A stretch of DNA of 27,679 nucleotides from Calvatia gigantea. Taxonomy: Eukaryota > Basidiomycota > Agaricomycetes > Agaricales > Lycoperdaceae. Each line of letters starts with the position of its first letter. Position 1 is the stretch's first letter. Of the stretch, positions 27,001-27,679 are shown in pieces. The notes beneath the pieces are model-generated. The model was not told the DNA's origin. It saw only the letters and a program-made list of their open reading frames with translations, and searched no databases. The stretch covers positions 1-27,679 of the forward strand of contig JACAAK010000038.1 of NCBI GenBank assembly GCA_025093985.1, in the 5' to 3' direction. A program made the translations under genes and the position numbers.

Positions 27001-27679
27001 CTGCGGCGTCATTGAGGTGGCATGAGTAAGTTGTTGAGCACCAGAGTATCCATGATACTGACATTAATATCGACATATCTTGCCACACACGACACCTTGG
27101 AGGGAATCAATGGCAAGGCTATTAATAGCGGATGATAAATACACACATCTGGTTAATGAAACGCAACACTCAGTGTTGTTTTGTATGCGCACGAAAGAGT
27201 CAAACTCACCATTTGGGGTGGATTTGCGATCAGGGTCACTGCAACAAGGAAATGCAACTCAGTTGGCTGATGGTGGGGAGGGCTAATAAACGAGTTCGTA
27301 CGGATAACTGCAATACTGGAAGACGATGCCGCTGTCAGTAGTCGTGCGGGTCCAAAAGGAAGTGAAGGCTCACTACAACACCACCGTGAAGAAGTATCGA
27401 CATATCAGGTACAAAACCTTGCTCACGGACCAACGTTGCCTCGAGTGGAAAATGAGACTCAAATCGCCGAAGAAAGTTTGATGATCTTCCGTACCGCCAT
27501 ACATATTCGACCTAAAACGGGGAATAAGCACTCAGAAGAGAAGTTGACATCGTCAGTTGGAGGAAAGCTGACCTCTACATCCAAAGTTAATAGCGCATCG
27601 TAGAGCAATATAGTACCCCCAATCGCTGTGAAACATAAGCAACATCATCGCGGGGGGGACAAGAGACTCACCAGCGCAG
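27001..27679. other. Unassigned window end
   Basis: Overlapping plus-strand frames of 68-69 codons (27080-27341) have no recognisable domain. The minus strand just right of 27000 carries a plausible acceptor (GCCGCAG) for the membrane-protein exon, so earlier exons of that gene may lie here. I could not identify them. A run of seven G lies near 27651. Confidence 0.35.

Overview
The window looks like a gene-poor, repeat-rich stretch of a basidiomycete (probably Agaricomycete) nuclear genome. The reasons are very short spliceosomal introns (about 45-60 bp, a few GC-AG), a chromodomain Ty3/gypsy retrotransposon, a nested Tc1-like transposon, a P-loop GTPase of the type often amplified in mushrooms, and fragments of ordinary fungal nuclear genes (UTP20, CTK3, a casein-kinase-1-like kinase, a seven-helix membrane protein).

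Left part (1-5148): only diverged repeats and weak, broken coding fragments that I cannot name. Next (5149-8884, minus strand) is an unrecognised multi-exon gene. Between its upstream and downstream exons lies a 2.6-kb array of about 38 units of 68 bp. On the gene strand each unit has the form of a 24-nt micro-exon (eight codons, Pro-Ser-Cys-Glu-Cys-Val-Gln-x) followed by a 44-nt micro-intron, and the splice signals survive in the diverged edge units. A complete GTPase gene of six exons follows (8897-10035, minus), with its upstream region (10036-10690).

A second, truncated copy of that upstream region (11103-11416 joined to 22149-22551) is split by a 10.7-kb LTR retrotransposon (11417-22143, minus orientation). 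It has 515-bp LTRs that look identical and a 5-bp TCAGC target duplication. Read on the minus strand, it carries the 5' LTR, a primer-binding site matching the element's own predicted RNA 5' end (Tf1-like self-priming), a leader of about 1.36 kb with no AUG at all, gag, pol in the -1 frame (protease, RT, RNase H, integrase, chromodomain), and a third large ORF in the position where retroviruses have env. ORF3 ends in three CCHC knuckles. Inside it, in the +1 frame and starting at the next AUG, is a 547-codon overlapping ORF. Pol is cut inside the chromodomain by a 1,223-bp Tc1-like element (14399-15621) with 211-bp terminal repeats and a dead transposase.

Right part (22552-27679): the 3' end of a UTP20 gene (plus) faces the 3' part of a CTK3 gene (minus), both lacking their 5' parts. 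A plus-strand kinase fragment with a nonsense codon abuts the broken CTK3 end, followed by a multi-exon membrane-protein gene (minus). The window therefore mixes old truncated duplications with one recent, complex retrotransposon insertion.
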